This document shows, one piece after another, positions 32,308 through 32,418 of a stretch of DNA of 32,418 nt; within the stretch, counting starts at the first letter, position 1, and the number at the start of each line of letters is the position of its first letter. Where the stretch lies: NCBI GenBank assembly GCA_023381615.1, contig JAMCQL010000013.1, positions 67,869-100,286 of the forward strand, in the 5' to 3' direction. The position numbers were made by a program, and so were the translations under genes. The stretch comes from Bacteroidota bacterium. GTDB taxonomy: Bacteria > Bacteroidota > Ignavibacteria > Kryptoniales > JAKASW01. A model generated the notes under the pieces. The model was given only the letters and a program-made list of their open reading frames with translations. It was not told where the DNA came from and ran no database searches.

Positions 32308-32418
32308 GTAATCAAGGGAATTGACAAGCACAAATCTCAGAGACGGTTACAAACTGGAGCGGCATGAGCCATGTTCCAGTACTTGCCTTGTCTAATTGTG
32401 GCTCACGCTTTTGTCTTC

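Noticed and set aside
32364-32418. Plus-strand frame at the right edge as a definite transposase
   Set aside because: Only 18 codons are visible and I do not recognise the sequence; kept as a hypothesis in the findings only.

Overview
The window looks like a chromosomal segment of a bacterium from the Fibrobacterota-Chlorobiota-Bacteroidota (FCB) group, most likely Ignavibacteria/Kryptonia-like. The evidence is a type IX secretion (T9SS) sortase (PorU) next to the PorV shuttle protein, proteins ending in T9SS-type C-terminal sorting domains, a DUF5683-type membrane protein and a cluster of LPP20-like envelope proteins. This placement comes from gene content read by eye, not from a database search. 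Several starts are TTG or GTG, and most intergenic gaps are filled with short palindromic or MITE-like repeats.

Layout. Positions 1-271 hold the N-terminal part of an AMP-forming acyl-CoA synthetase (minus strand, running off the left edge). On the plus strand lie ispE (774-1613) and a calcineurin-like phosphoesterase (1985-2959), separated by a gap holding a 98-bp MITE. From 2963 onward every gene is on the minus strand. Read in the direction of transcription, the right part encodes tRNA-Arg(CCU), proS, an aldehyde dehydrogenase, a small lipoprotein, dnaE, trxA, a glutaredoxin-like protein, a secreted dienelactone hydrolase and tRNA-Glu(UUC). After these comes an Mpo1/DUF962 gene that is broken by a transposed MITE.

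The centre (15766-21729) is a five-gene envelope cluster. It has a lipoprotein with an LPP20-like domain, a second protein with two LPP20-like stretches, a large protein with a predicted barrel, a FlgT/DUF6175-like protein and a third LPP20-like protein. A terminator-like hairpin separates it from the T9SS block (2963-15544), which runs porU, porV, an M6-peptidase-like T9SS cargo, a gluzincin/beta-propeller/outer-membrane-barrel fusion and a DUF5683 protein. The products would work together at the outer membrane: PorV and PorU deliver and process CTD proteins, and the M6-like protein encoded directly after porV is a natural client.

Most notable points: (1) the M6-like cargo has lost its whole zinc motif (HExxH has become ASFGS) while keeping the flanking fold signature; (2) the signal peptide of the peptidase/propeller/barrel fusion is encoded by an 8-bp tandem repeat, which could make the gene phase-variable; (3) the DUF962 gene is split by a 193-bp MITE with a 10-bp target duplication, and removing the element restores the frame exactly; (4) a terminator-like hairpin sits immediately before the porU start; (5) the LPP20/FlgT-like cluster has no assigned function.
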